Positions 51,565 to 60,559 are shown, counted from the stretch's first letter. The stretch is 64,000 nt of DNA from an uncultured Clostridia bacterium (GCA_944372585.1 CALVZQ010000003.1:90754-154753), one strand, 5' to 3'. Translations and numbers: made by a program. The notes: generated by a model not told the origin, from the sequence alone.

Positions 51565-52758
51565 ATGGAAATCAAAGTTAACGTAATTGCATCAACAAAA
51601 ATCGGCTACAAAGCACCAAAAGAAGAACTTGACAAACTTGGCGGATTGACTGCGGGAATCTGCTATTTGCCTGACACAACAGAAAAACTCTTCAGTGAAC
51701 CAGAAGAAAAGACCGAAAGAAGAATTGGTTTGACGAAAGGAAGTGGACATCACAGTCCTTATGACCATGGAGAATTCACTTTGGAATTGATTGGAATTCC
51801 AAAAATCATTGCCATGACATTGAACAATGAAAAGATGTACACAACAAGCGAAAAATCTGCACGTTACAAAGTTATGCAAGATGTTCCAGAAGACCAAAAA
51901 GTGCTTTACGACAAATGGTTAGAAATTTTCAAACAAGAAATTGCAAAAAAATATCAATCAGCTTATCCAAACTATTTCACAGACCAAAAAATAACAAAAT
52001 TGGCACAAGAAAATGCAAGATACTTAACTTCAGTTTTCACCCCAACAACAATGGCATACACGACTTCATACAGACAATTCAATATTTTGTATTCATTGAT
52101 TAAAAAAGAAATCAAGAGAATTGAAACTGAAGAAACTCATCCTTTCTACAAGAAATATGCAGAAGAACTTCAAAACCTTGCAAATGCTTTTGAAACACTT
52201 CCATATCTTGACAAAGACCTTTTTGATGCCAAAGGCAGAAGTTTGTCTCTCATTGACCACAGAACCGATCGCCCAATCATCAAACAATATGGAGATGTTT
52301 ACCAAATTTCGTACAAAGGATCATTTGCCCAACTTGCACAAGCACACAGACACAGAACTTTGTCATATAACTTCAGATTGCTTCCACAAGCAGAATATTT
52401 CATTCCACCAATCATAAAAGAAAACAAAACACTCGCTCTTTCTTGGTGTAAAGATTGCGAATCTCTTGCAGACAGTTTCCCACAAGGACTGCTTGTTGAA
52501 ATTGTTGAACAAGGAAATCTTGAAAACTTGATTCTCAAGGCAAAAGAAAGAAAATGTACATACGCCCAACTTGAAATCAACAGGCAAACAACTGAAACAA
52601 TTATGGAAGTTTATAACGAACTTGAAAAAACAGGACATCCAGGTGCAGAAGAGTTGAAACCATATGCAAAAAAATCATCTCGTTGCACATTTGGAGATTA
52701 TGTGTGCACCTCACCTTGTGGTTTCAAAGAAGGTATAACTGGCGAAAGAACAATATAA
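51565..52758 (+). CDS. ThyX-like protein with two tandem modules
   Basis: The 397-aa protein is about 1.7 times the length of normal ThyX (flavin-dependent thymidylate synthase). Module 1 (~55-180) has GHHSPYDHGEFTLEL, then NNEKMYTTSEKSARY where RHRxxSxNxxSxRY is expected, and a later ARYLTSVFTPTTMAYTTSYRQ. Module 2 (~225-345) keeps HRHRTLSYN (261-269) with LPQAEYFIPP after it. The C-terminus has a Cys-containing tail (SRCTFGDYVCTSPCGF). Catalytic competence is unclear; a divergent ThyX family is likely. Thymidine kinase is also encoded in the window. Confidence 0.75.
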   Translation: MEIKVNVIASTKIGYKAPKEELDKLGGLTAGICYLPDTTEKLFSEPEEKTERRIGLTKGSGHHSPYDHGEFTLELIGIPKIIAMTLNNEKMYTTSEKSARYKVMQDVPEDQKVLYDKWLEIFKQEIAKKYQSAYPNYFTDQKITKLAQENARYLTSVFTPTTMAYTTSYRQFNILYSLIKKEIKRIETEETHPFYKKYAEELQNLANAFETLPYLDKDLFDAKGRSLSLIDHRTDRPIIKQYGDVYQISYKGSFAQLAQAHRHRTLSYNFRLLPQAEYFIPPIIKENKTLALSWCKDCESLADSFPQGLLVEIVEQGNLENLILKAKERKCTYAQLEINRQTTETIMEVYNELEKTGHPGAEELKPYAKKSSRCTFGDYVCTSPCGFKEGITGERTI

Positions 52759-52811
52759 AAAACTTCTCAAAACAAGAAAACTTAAGCAACTTTATGTTGC
52801 CCAACAAAAAG

Positions 52812-52842
52812 AGGACTCATTTTCATATGGAGTCCTTTTTTT
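52812..52842 (+). terminator. Intrinsic terminator behind the ThyX-like gene
   Basis: AGGACTC pairs with GAGTCCT around an ATTTTCATATG loop region, followed by seven T. Confidence 0.75.
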
Positions 52843-52879
52843 CTTTGATATTGAAAAATTTGACATCTCCGATTTTTGC

Positions 52880-54586
52880 TTACAAACTTGTCTGTTTGTC
52901 TTTTTTCATTTTGTTTTTCAATCTGATTCTATTTTTGGAAATATTAATAATTCTCTCGTCATGAGAAATCACAACAACAATTGCTTTGTCTTTCAGTTTG
53001 TTCAAAAATTTGATAAGTTTTGAAACATTTTTTGCGTCAAGATCGTTTGTAGGTTCGTCCAAGATGTAGACCTCAGCCTCTTTGGAAAGACACCTAACAA
53101 GATTGAATCTTCTTTTTTCTCCACCAGAAAAATTGTTTTTGAAAGAATTGGCAGAATCTTCACTTGCCAAGAAGTTATATTTTCTTTTAACCAAATCATC
53201 AACGTTAAAATATTTTGCAAGTTTAAGTGTGGAATTGTTCAGCAGAACATCAGGATAAGCCAAATTTTCCCTTACACTTCTGTCGAAAAAATAATTTTCT
53301 TGCAAAGCGATTGAAAAACGTTCACTTTCAAAGAAAAAAGATGGGATTTCGTATTTGTCATTGACTATGAATTTCCCATGTGGATATTCATACAGTCCCA
53401 ACAAACAATTCATAATGGTTGATTTTCCGCTTCCACTTTTGCCAATAATGCAATTTATCTCTCCTTTTTTCAATGCAAAGTTGATGTTTTTGTTGCAGAT
53501 TTCTCCAATTTCAACGGTCAAGTTTTCGACATCAATTTTTTCAATCTTAATCTCTGCAGGAAGTTTGTCACATACTTCTATCAAATCTTCTTTTTTGGGA
53601 ATAAGCTTATAAATTCTGCATATCTTGATTGCCCTTTGCTGTATTGCCCCAAGAGCAAAACCAAAATTCGTGACATAACTGAATATGTTGGTTAGATATG
53701 TGAAAATAACGATTATCGAATTGATAACAGTTGCTGTCGTCACGTTTTTGTTTATCATCAAAAACAACACGACAACAAAGCATATGGCTTGAACCAAATA
53801 AATGCCCACCCAATACAAGATGTAAGTAACAATCCTTTTCCTTTCATTTTTATAATAAGTTGCATTGAGTTCTTTTTCAATCTCCAATTCAAGTTTCCTT
53901 GATTTAAGAAAATTTATAAAAGGAAGATTTTCAATGATGTTCAAAGAGTTGTTGCTTGTTTTTTCGTTCAGTTTTTCAAGTTTGGAAAAAACTTTTTTGT
54001 CTCTAAACATTCTGAAATAAACAAGAAGCCCAACAAAAGTCAAAGCAACAATCAAAACTGGCAAAGTCAAGATTTCATGCGAAACAATATATACAATAGA
54101 AATCAAACAACTCAAAAGTGGAACCAAAAATTCAACAAGAGTTTTTTCAATGAATTCATAAACATTCTCACTGGCGCTTTTGATGATGTAGTTTATCTCT
54201 CCATTTGAAAGATCCAATCGTGTGTTTTTTCTTGGCTCCAAAACAATGTCAACTGCGTGCGTATTCACTTTTCCCATCATTTTCGCTGAAAATAGTTTAA
54301 TTAAGGATCTCACTCCACTTTCAACAAATGCCGACACAAAAAAAATGGCAAACAAAATACATATCAAACCTATTGTTGACAGTTCGTCAGGGAACGTAAA
54401 AAAAATGAAAAATGCAGGCTCACCTGACAGTTTTGACACAATGCATGTCAAGATCAATGGTGTAATAAGTGGCCTTATTGTTCGCAATGCTGACAAAAAA
54501 AACAAGGATATCAAAGAAAATCTTTCTTTTGCATTGGAGATTTTCCAAATCAGATTGAATGCACTCAAAATACCATACTTTTTCAT
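52880..54586 (-). CDS. ABC exporter, TM domain plus ATPase (half-transporter)
   Basis: The 568-aa protein has six TM segments in the first ~310 residues and a C-terminal ATPase with Walker A IGKSGSGKST, signature FSGGEKRR and Walker B VYILDEPTNDLD. The H-loop is in VVVISHDERI. It resembles type I exporters for peptides or lipids; it must dimerise and the substrate is unknown. The ATPase is short and the Q-loop region divergent. The mRNA is predicted leaderless. Confidence 0.88.
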   Translation of the reverse strand: MKKYGILSAFNLIWKISNAKERFSLISLFFLSALRTIRPLITPLILTCIVSKLSGEPAFFIFFTFPDELSTIGLICILFAIFFVSAFVESGVRSLIKLFSAKMMGKVNTHAVDIVLEPRKNTRLDLSNGEINYIIKSASENVYEFIEKTLVEFLVPLLSCLISIVYIVSHEILTLPVLIVALTFVGLLVYFRMFRDKKVFSKLEKLNEKTSNNSLNIIENLPFINFLKSRKLELEIEKELNATYYKNERKRIVTYILYWVGIYLVQAICFVVVLFLMINKNVTTATVINSIIVIFTYLTNIFSYVTNFGFALGAIQQRAIKICRIYKLIPKKEDLIEVCDKLPAEIKIEKIDVENLTVEIGEICNKNINFALKKGEINCIIGKSGSGKSTIMNCLLGLYEYPHGKFIVNDKYEIPSFFFESERFSIALQENYFFDRSVRENLAYPDVLLNNSTLKLAKYFNVDDLVKRKYNFLASEDSANSFKNNFSGGEKRRFNLVRCLSKEAEVYILDEPTNDLDAKNVSKLIKFLNKLKDKAIVVVISHDERIINISKNRIRLKNKMKKDKQTSL

Positions 54587-54592
54587 TAAGCC

Positions 54593-54622
54593 AGTGTATC
54601 AAAAAAACATTTTGTTTGTCAA
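54593..54622 (-). promoter_or_regulatory. Promoter giving a leaderless mRNA for the ABC exporter
   Basis: On the minus strand TTGACA (54617-54622), 18 nt, TACACT (54593-54598) with an extended TGA. The -10 ends 6 nt before the ATG, and no Shine-Dalgarno sequence exists. Confidence 0.65.
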
Positions 54623-54685
54623 CAATTCCATTGAACATACTGACATCAACAAAGATGTTTTTTTTCATCACAAACAGAATTTCTC

Positions 54686-55244
54686 TTGCACGAAAAAACA
54701 AAAAACATGAAAATTTTTGAACAAAATTGCCCATTTTTGATTGATTGTTTTCTGCATGCAACAACTTGGAAAAAAATTTGGGGAGACAATTGGAACACGA
54801 GCAATGTGACAATCATGGCAAGCATGTTCAACGATTGCTCCAAACTTTCCGAAGAAGGAATTGACTTATCCAAATTTAACACCGAAAATGTTGTGTATTT
54901 TGGGATATATAAATGACACTATGCACGGATATGGCACGTTCAGAAACCGCTCCTCCTTTGTCAATATTGACCTGTCTGGTTGGAACACCGCAAGTTGCGA
55001 AAGTGCCTACAACATGTTTTATGGTTGTTCAAGTCTGAAAACCATAATCTATGGTGATGGTTGGAACACATCAAATGTCACAACTTTTTCAAGAATGTTT
55101 TTGTATTTCATTGATTTTGGCATACAAACAAAATTGATTCCCTACCCTGATCAAACAAATAGTTTGTTTCCAACAGTGAAAACAAAAGAACTCTACCACA
55201 AATTAACAGAGTTCTTTTTTCATATGAAAAATCAAAGTTATTAA
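54686..55244 (+). pseudogene. Broken BspA-like/DUF285 surface-protein gene
   Basis: Two overlapping frames encode consecutive repeats of the DUF285 (BspA-like leucine-rich) type: first DNWNTSNVTIMASMFNDCSKL and IDLSKFNTENV, then in another frame IDLSGWNTASCESAYNMFYG and GDGWNTSNVTTFSRMF. The switch between frames lies at about 54900-54950, so there is at least one frameshift. No signal peptide, anchor or ribosome binding site remains, and the repeat run is far shorter than in intact BspA proteins. It is a relic of an adhesin-type surface protein. Confidence 0.75.
55184..55220 (+). terminator. Intrinsic terminator behind the BspA relic
   Basis: AAAAGAACTCT and AGAGTTCTTTTTT form an 11-bp stem with T-run. 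It overlaps the end of the second relic frame and is probably the original terminator. Confidence 0.7.
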
Positions 55245-55290
55245 GTTTTGCTGTTGACAATCAGATTCAGTCAAGACAACAACCTCAAAA

Positions 55291-55824
55291 TCACAACAAA
55301 TCAAACAACTTTTGTTTGTATTCCTCTTCGGTTATCGCCCCACTGTCTCTGAGTTGTTTGAGTTCTTCAATCTTGCGTTTTTTCTCCTCATATTCTTGTT
55401 CTTTTGCCTTGGCCTGTTGATCTTCCATTCTTTGTTCTTGTCTGACTTCACTCTTTGTGTTCATGATGATGACATCAGGAATGAACATTGAAATGAAGAG
55501 CAAAAGCCATGAGAGCCACCCACCAAAGAAGATGATCAAAACGAAACCAGTTGCATAAAGACCTTGAGATCTTCTGAAATATTTTCCTTTCTTACGGACT
55601 GAGTAGAGCAGAAAAATGCTTCCAGCAATTCCCACTGCAAAAGAAATCACTGTGTAGAAAATGTTTGTTGAATAACTCAAAAGATAATAAAGATCTGCAT
55701 AATCCTGCAAAAGAGTGGGATTTGTCATCAAAATGATTGAAAGAGTAAGACTGACAGTGACACCGATCAGATTGATGATGGCAGATGCAATAATCAAATT
55801 TCTTTTTGTTTTGTTCATATACAT
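55291..55824 (-). CDS. Membrane protein with C-terminal SHOCT domain
   Basis: The 177-aa protein has three TM segments (~10-32, ~45-70, ~88-112), then a Glu/Gln/Lys-rich helix and a C-terminal SHOCT motif (IEELKQLRDSGAITEEEYKQK). SHOCT is a short oligomerisation module found at protein ends. Function unknown. The ATG has a GAGGG about 9 nt upstream. Confidence 0.72.
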   Translation of the reverse strand: MYMNKTKRNLIIASAIINLIGVTVSLTLSIILMTNPTLLQDYADLYYLLSYSTNIFYTVISFAVGIAGSIFLLYSVRKKGKYFRRSQGLYATGFVLIIFFGGWLSWLLLFISMFIPDVIIMNTKSEVRQEQRMEDQQAKAKEQEYEEKKRKIEELKQLRDSGAITEEEYKQKLFDLL

Positions 55825-55977
55825 AGTTTATGCCCTCTTTAATATAATTTTATGTCCAAGCATAAGAATCTCATATTCTCTAAAATGATAATTATGTTAT
55901 CATTATGTGAAAATATTGTCAAATTATTTTGAAAAAAAACATATTTGTTATAAAATATTCTTTGGGAGTTCAAAACA

Positions 55978-56775
55978 ATGAGGATAGAAAAAAGAACAAT
56001 TGTCATCACTGGTGCATCAAGTGGGATTGGGCAAGGTCTCAAAGAAATTTTCGAGAAAAAAGGAGATGTTGTCATTGACATTTCAACAAATGGAAGAGAT
56101 TATCAGTGTGATGTCGGAGACCATAAAAAACTTAAAAAAGTCTTTGATGATATATATCTCAACCATGGCGAAATTGACATGTTAATCACCTGTGCTGGCT
56201 ATGGAATCAGTGGTGCCATTGAACTTTTGAAAGAAGAAGACACAAAGAAACAATTTGATGTCAACTTTTTTGGGACTGCAAACGCCTGCAAATATGTCAT
56301 ACCTATGATGAAAAAAAGAGGGAAGATCATCATCATTGCATCTGCAACCGCTCTTTTCCCATTGCCTTTCAAAGCATATTATTGTGCCAGCAAATCAGCA
56401 GTTGACAGTTTTGCGCAAAGTCTGAGAATGGAACTTTCTCAAACAAAAATTCAAGTCACATCAATTTGTCCTGGCGATATAAGAACCAATTTCTCCCAAA
56501 ATCGCGTGAAAATTTATGAAACAAACGAAAGATACGGAAGTTCCATAGAACTTTCAACCAAACCAACAGAGAGGACAGAAAAACGACGTATGTCACCTGA
56601 ATATGCCATCAAAAAGATATACAAAGTTTGTGAAAAAAGCCATTTGAAACCTAGATATATAATTGGAAAACAATACAAATTTTTCAATATCTGCAGACAT
56701 CTTTTCTCGACAAATTTGATTGATAAATGTTTGATTAAAATATTCTATAAAAAAGATAATAAAAAGAAAAAGTAA
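55978..56775 (+). CDS. Short-chain dehydrogenase/reductase
   Basis: The 265-aa classical SDR has TGASSGIGQG (12-21), a CAGYG motif, catalytic Ser in IIASATA, YYCASKSAV (YxxxK) and PGDIRTNF. The longer C-terminus with a basic tail (FYKKDNKKKK) is typical of the acting-on-lipid or sterol-like group, but the substrate is not determinable. It differs from the FabG-like SDR at 6990. GGGAG lies 10 nt before the ATG. Confidence 0.82.
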   Translation: MRIEKRTIVITGASSGIGQGLKEIFEKKGDVVIDISTNGRDYQCDVGDHKKLKKVFDDIYLNHGEIDMLITCAGYGISGAIELLKEEDTKKQFDVNFFGTANACKYVIPMMKKRGKIIIIASATALFPLPFKAYYCASKSAVDSFAQSLRMELSQTKIQVTSICPGDIRTNFSQNRVKIYETNERYGSSIELSTKPTERTEKRRMSPEYAIKKIYKVCEKSHLKPRYIIGKQYKFFNICRHLFSTNLIDKCLIKIFYKKDNKKKK

Positions 56776-56815
56776 TCATTTTTATCATCAGCAAAAAAAC
56801 AAATATCAACCATTT

Positions 56816-56850
56816 AATTCCCTTTAAAACACGAATAAAGGGGAATTTTT
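56816..56850 (+). terminator. Intrinsic terminator behind the 55978 SDR
   Basis: AATTCCCTTT and AAAGGGGAATT pair with one bulged G, followed by TTTTTT. An almost pure A/T stretch of about 60 bp follows before tlyA. Confidence 0.7.
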
Positions 56851-56901
56851 TATTATATTTACTATTTTTTATTTTTTAAATATTTATTAAATTAAATTTA
56901 A

Positions 56902-57627
56902 TTATTTATTTTTTGACAAATAAATCAAAAATTCAACATTTCCATCTCCACCTTTAATTGGAGAAGGAATCAAACCTTTTTTAACAAATCCAAATTTCTC
57001 AAAACACTCTGAAATATTTTTTATGATTTTCTCATGCATTTTGGCATCTTTGACAATGCCTTTGTGTTTTCTTGCATAGTCCAAGCCACACTCAAACTGA
57101 GGCTTAATCAAAGCCACAACCTCAACATGATTGAAATCATTTGCAAGTTTTGGAATAAGTTTTGTCAAACTCACGAAAGAAACATCAATAACAACCACCT
57201 GCACATCAGAAATTTTTTCTTTTGGCAGTTGAAGATAATTGGTCTTTTCAAGATTGATAACTTTGGCATTATTTTTTATTTTTTCATCAAGCTGTCCTTC
57301 CCCTGTGTCCACTGCATAAATTTTTCGAGCTCCAGCCTGCAAACAAACATCAGAAAAACCACCCGTTGATGCCCCAATGTCCAACACGACCTTATCCTTC
57401 AAATCTATCTCAAAATTCTCAATTGCACTTTGAAGTTTAAATCCTCCACGAGAAACAAATTCGAAAGGTAAGGCAGAAATTTCACTCCCTTCTTCGCATT
57501 CAAAAGATGGCTTCATGACAGTTTTTCCATTCACAGTCACTCTGCCCATTTCAACCGCCTGTTTGCTTTTCTCCCTTGAAGAGTAAAAACCCTTTTCAAA
57601 CAAAATCACATCAATTCTTTTTTTCAT
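56902..57627 (-). CDS. tlyA: TlyA-family rRNA 2'-O-methyltransferase (S4 plus FtsJ-like)
   Basis: The 241-aa protein has an N-terminal S4 RNA-binding domain (RIDVILFEKGFYSSREKSK) and an FtsJ-like Rossmann methyltransferase with LDIGASTGGFSDVC and VVIDVSFVSL. In mycobacteria TlyA makes 2'-O-methyl-cytidines in 16S and 23S rRNA and determines capreomycin sensitivity; homologues were earlier called hemolysins. No Shine-Dalgarno sequence; leaderless start predicted. Confidence 0.93.
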   Translation of the reverse strand: MKKRIDVILFEKGFYSSREKSKQAVEMGRVTVNGKTVMKPSFECEEGSEISALPFEFVSRGGFKLQSAIENFEIDLKDKVVLDIGASTGGFSDVCLQAGARKIYAVDTGEGQLDEKIKNNAKVINLEKTNYLQLPKEKISDVQVVVIDVSFVSLTKLIPKLANDFNHVEVVALIKPQFECGLDYARKHKGIVKDAKMHEKIIKNISECFEKFGFVKKGLIPSPIKGGDGNVEFLIYLSKNK

Positions 57628-57633
57628 AAAACC

Positions 57634-57661
57634 ATTCTATCACAAAAAGAGACAATAGCAA
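57634..57661 (-). promoter_or_regulatory. Promoter giving a leaderless tlyA mRNA
   Basis: On the minus strand TTGCTA (57656-57661), 16 nt, TAGAAT (57634-57639) with an extended TGA, ending 6 nt before the tlyA ATG. Confidence 0.65.
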
Positions 57662-57730
57662 AGAAATTTTTCTTTCAAAATCAAGAACATCATTGCAATT
57701 TTAACATAGAATGATAATGGAGGCAAACAC

Positions 57731-57934
57731 ATGAAGTACTCAACAAAATATATGACAGGTTGCTGTCAAGATTTGCGTCCATTCAGTTGTGGTTGCTGTC
57801 CACAACAGCCACCACCATCACCTTGCTGTTGTCCTCCACCATGTCCCCCTCAATGTGGTTGGAACAATTGCAATTGTGAAAATAATTTACTATATTTCAT
57901 GGTTGGTTATCTCATAGCAAAAAACAATCAATAA
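57731..57934 (+). CDS. Cys/Pro-rich mini-protein with C-terminal hydrophobic segment
   Basis: The 67-aa protein has about thirteen Cys and a similar number of Pro between residues 11 and 50 (e.g. SCGCCPQQPPPSPCCCPPPC), then CNCENN, and a hydrophobic end LLYFMVGYLIAKN. It has a TGGAGG ribosome binding site and a strong terminator, so it is likely a real gene. Spore-coat-like, metal-binding or membrane-tethered roles are guesses. Polyproline stretches suggest EF-P dependence. Confidence 0.65.
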   Translation: MKYSTKYMTGCCQDLRPFSCGCCPQQPPPSPCCCPPPCPPQCGWNNCNCENNLLYFMVGYLIAKNNQ

Positions 57935-57974
57935 ACACAAAAGAAAAGTCATAAATAATCCAAGAGATAATCAC

Positions 57975-58007
57975 AAAAAGAGAGCAAGGTTTTCTTGCTC
58001 TCTTTTT
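57975..58007. terminator. Bidirectional terminator
   Basis: AAAAAGAGAGCAAG and CTTGCTCTCTTTTT form a perfect 14-bp stem with loop GTTTT. It serves the mini-protein gene and the convergent pepF. Confidence 0.85.
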
Positions 58008-58078
58008 ATAAATTATCAGAATTATGTATATTTATACACTTATACTAATTTTTATTCACAAACAAAAAAAGAAGATGA

Positions 58079-59854
58079 TTAAAGTTCATCTTCCCATTTT
58101 TGAATATACTCTTCACAAGCGGAGAATGCTTGATCAAATGTTTCTGGTTTTGTCAAATCGCAATCGGCAATTTTCAACAGTGAAATAGGGTCTGCACTGC
58201 AACCAGAAGACAAAAATTTGAGATATTTCTTTGCAAAATCTTTTTTGCTTAAAAGGTCATGTGAAATTTTGATTGCACAAATAAGTCCAGTTGCATATTT
58301 ATACACATAAAAACTTCTGAAGAAGTGTGGTATTCTTGCCCATTCATATTTCATCTCTGGAATTTGTTTAACTTTGCTCCCATGATAGAAATTGTTCAAC
58401 TCTTCATATTTTTCACACAACAATTCTGGTGAAAGAGGATTTTCTTTTTCATATTCCGCATGAGCAAACTCTTCAAATTCAGAAAACATTGTTTGTCTGA
58501 AGATTGAAGAACGCATTTGTTTGAGAAAATGGTCATAATAATAAATTCTCTCTTTCTTGGTTTTTGCACGATTTAAAAGCAATCTCAAAAGCAACATTTC
58601 ATTGACATTGCTTGCAACCTCTGCAACAAAAATCACATAATTTGATGTCTGAATTGGTTGATGCTTTTCAGAATAGTATGTGTGCATAGCATGACCCAAT
58701 TCATGAGCCAAAGTGAACACACTTTCAAGATTTCCTTCAAAGTTTGTCAAAACGACAGGGTTGGCTCCATATGTTCCCGTTGAAAATGCTCCACTTGATT
58801 TGTTTTTGTTTGGGAAAACATCAATCCAACGCTCGTTTTTTGCCCTGTCAATCAAAGAAACATACTCATCGCCCAAAACAGCAACTGCCTCTTTGATTAA
58901 CTCAATTGCCTCGTCATAGGTGTAAGTTTTATCAATCTCTTCAACAACTGGTGCAAAAGTGTCATAGATTGCAAATTGGTCAAGGTTCAACATCTTGCGT
59001 TTAACTTCAAAATATCTTTGCAAAAGACCAACATTTTCTCTGACCTTTTCAATCAATAGTCTATAAACATTCTCATCTGCCTCTTCATTGTAGATTGATG
59101 CTGAGAGAGCAGAATTATATTTTCTTATTTTTGCAAAAATGCAATCTTCTTTGACATCATTGATATAGTTATTTGCAAGGAAATTAATAAATTCTCCATG
59201 TTTTCCATTGATTTGCCTGAAAGCATTTTCTCTCAAAACTCTGTCCTTGCTCTCAGCATAAACAGAATATTTTGATTGATTAAATTCATATTCTTTTCCC
59301 TTGCTGTCTTTGATGTTGTCAAACTTTAAATCAACATCAGTGAATTTATCAAAATTATTTGAGAATCCACCCAAAAATTCTCCAAGTTGTGAAATCAAAA
59401 GTTCTTCTTTCTTGCTTAATGTGTGCTTTTTCTCTCTCAAAACAGATTCAAAATATCTCACGTAATTTTTAAATTTCTTATTTGCCTGCAAAGCTTTCAA
59501 TTTTTCATCTTTAAACTTGCTGATTTCCACATCAACAAAAGAAGTTGCGGTTGAAAATTTGGAGATAACAAGCCCCATTTTTTCGTTCATTTCGTTTGCA
59601 ACCCTGTCTGAATTATCTTCGCTTAATTTCAAACTTGCATAAACAGCCAAAAGTGAAAGTTCTTTGTCTATCTTTGTTTCAAGTTCCAAACATTCAAACA
59701 ACATTTCATCGTCAGCAAGTTTGCCTTCAAATTTCTTAAAATCTCCGGTTCTGCCAGCAATTTTGTCCAATCTTTTATAGAAATCGTCAACGCTTTTGCA
59801 ATAGTTTGACAGATCCCATTTATATCTCTCTTCAATTTCACTTCTTGATTTCAT
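58079..59854 (-). CDS. pepF: Oligoendopeptidase F (M3 family)
   Basis: The 591-aa cytoplasmic zinc peptidase has the catalytic motif LAHELGHAMH (HEXXH) at about residue 386-395 with a downstream Glu in VAEVASNVNEML. An N-terminal helical domain (~1-200) and the C-terminal KYATGLICAIKIS are typical. It hydrolyses peptides of roughly 7-17 residues. Ribosome binding site AGGGGG. Confidence 0.94.
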   Translation of the reverse strand: MKSRSEIEERYKWDLSNYCKSVDDFYKRLDKIAGRTGDFKKFEGKLADDEMLFECLELETKIDKELSLLAVYASLKLSEDNSDRVANEMNEKMGLVISKFSTATSFVDVEISKFKDEKLKALQANKKFKNYVRYFESVLREKKHTLSKKEELLISQLGEFLGGFSNNFDKFTDVDLKFDNIKDSKGKEYEFNQSKYSVYAESKDRVLRENAFRQINGKHGEFINFLANNYINDVKEDCIFAKIRKYNSALSASIYNEEADENVYRLLIEKVRENVGLLQRYFEVKRKMLNLDQFAIYDTFAPVVEEIDKTYTYDEAIELIKEAVAVLGDEYVSLIDRAKNERWIDVFPNKNKSSGAFSTGTYGANPVVLTNFEGNLESVFTLAHELGHAMHTYYSEKHQPIQTSNYVIFVAEVASNVNEMLLLRLLLNRAKTKKERIYYYDHFLKQMRSSIFRQTMFSEFEEFAHAEYEKENPLSPELLCEKYEELNNFYHGSKVKQIPEMKYEWARIPHFFRSFYVYKYATGLICAIKISHDLLSKKDFAKKYLKFLSSGCSADPISLLKIADCDLTKPETFDQAFSACEEYIQKWEDEL

Positions 59855-59863
59855 GTCGTCCCC

Positions 59864-60559
59864 CTATCTTACAAAATATTTTTCCATTCTAAAGTTCTTC
59901 CATGGCTGTTTTTCCATATCTGGACATGCCATGAAAACCATTCTCTCTTTTGTAGTTGGGTGATTGAAAGCAAGTTTCCCTGCCCAAAGACCTAATTTTG
60001 AAGTCACACCCTTTTCTTTGCCATACTTAACATCTCCAACAAGTGGGAAGCCAATGTTTGCAAGTTGCAATCTGATTTGGTGACTTCTTCCGGTCAAAAT
60101 TTTGACTTCCAAAAGACTTTCCTTGCCATTGTCCTCCAAAACATTATAGACAAGTTCTGCTTTTTTAGCCCCTTTTTCTGACATTGGAACAACTTTCACA
60201 ATGTTTTCTTTTTCATCTTTCTTCAAATAATTGACAAGCTTTTGAGTTTTAATCTTCACAACGCCTTTTGTGACCGCATAATAGACCTTTTCCACTTCAT
60301 GAGTTGAAAATTGTTCTGAAAGTCTTTTTGCTGATTTGGAGTTGCGTGCAAAGACCATGATTCCACCTGTTGGACGATCAAGTCTGTGCACAAGTCCAAT
60401 GAAAGCTTCGCCTTCTTTGTTATACTTTTCTTTGACATAAGCTTTGACCATTGAAAGCATATCTTCATCATTGCTTTCGTCAGGCATAGTTGGAACATTT
60501 TGTGGTTTGATCACAACCACAATTTGATTATCTTCATATAAAACTGTCAGTTTTTCCAT
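59864..60559 (-). CDS. RluA-family pseudouridine synthase
   Basis: The ~231-aa single-domain enzyme contains the catalytic HRLDRPTGGIMVFARN and, later, GRSHQIRLQLANIG. It has no S4 domain. Its RNA target cannot be assigned (RluA/RluC/RluD-like). The start was set at MEKLTVLYEDN, with GGGGTG upstream, overlapping the methyltransferase gene by 13 nt. Confidence 0.9.
   Translation of the reverse strand: MEKLTVLYEDNQIVVVIKPQNVPTMPDESNDEDMLSMVKAYVKEKYNKEGEAFIGLVHRLDRPTGGIMVFARNSKSAKRLSEQFSTHEVEKVYYAVTKGVVKIKTQKLVNYLKKDEKENIVKVVPMSEKGAKKAELVYNVLEDNGKESLLEVKILTGRSHQIRLQLANIGFPLVGDVKYGKEKGVTSKLGLWAGKLAFNHPTTKERMVFMACPDMEKQPWKNFRMEKYFVR

Noticed and set aside
54686-54916. Independent small protein gene in the BspA relic
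   Set aside because: The repeat motif continues in another frame directly after it, so it is part of a broken larger gene.
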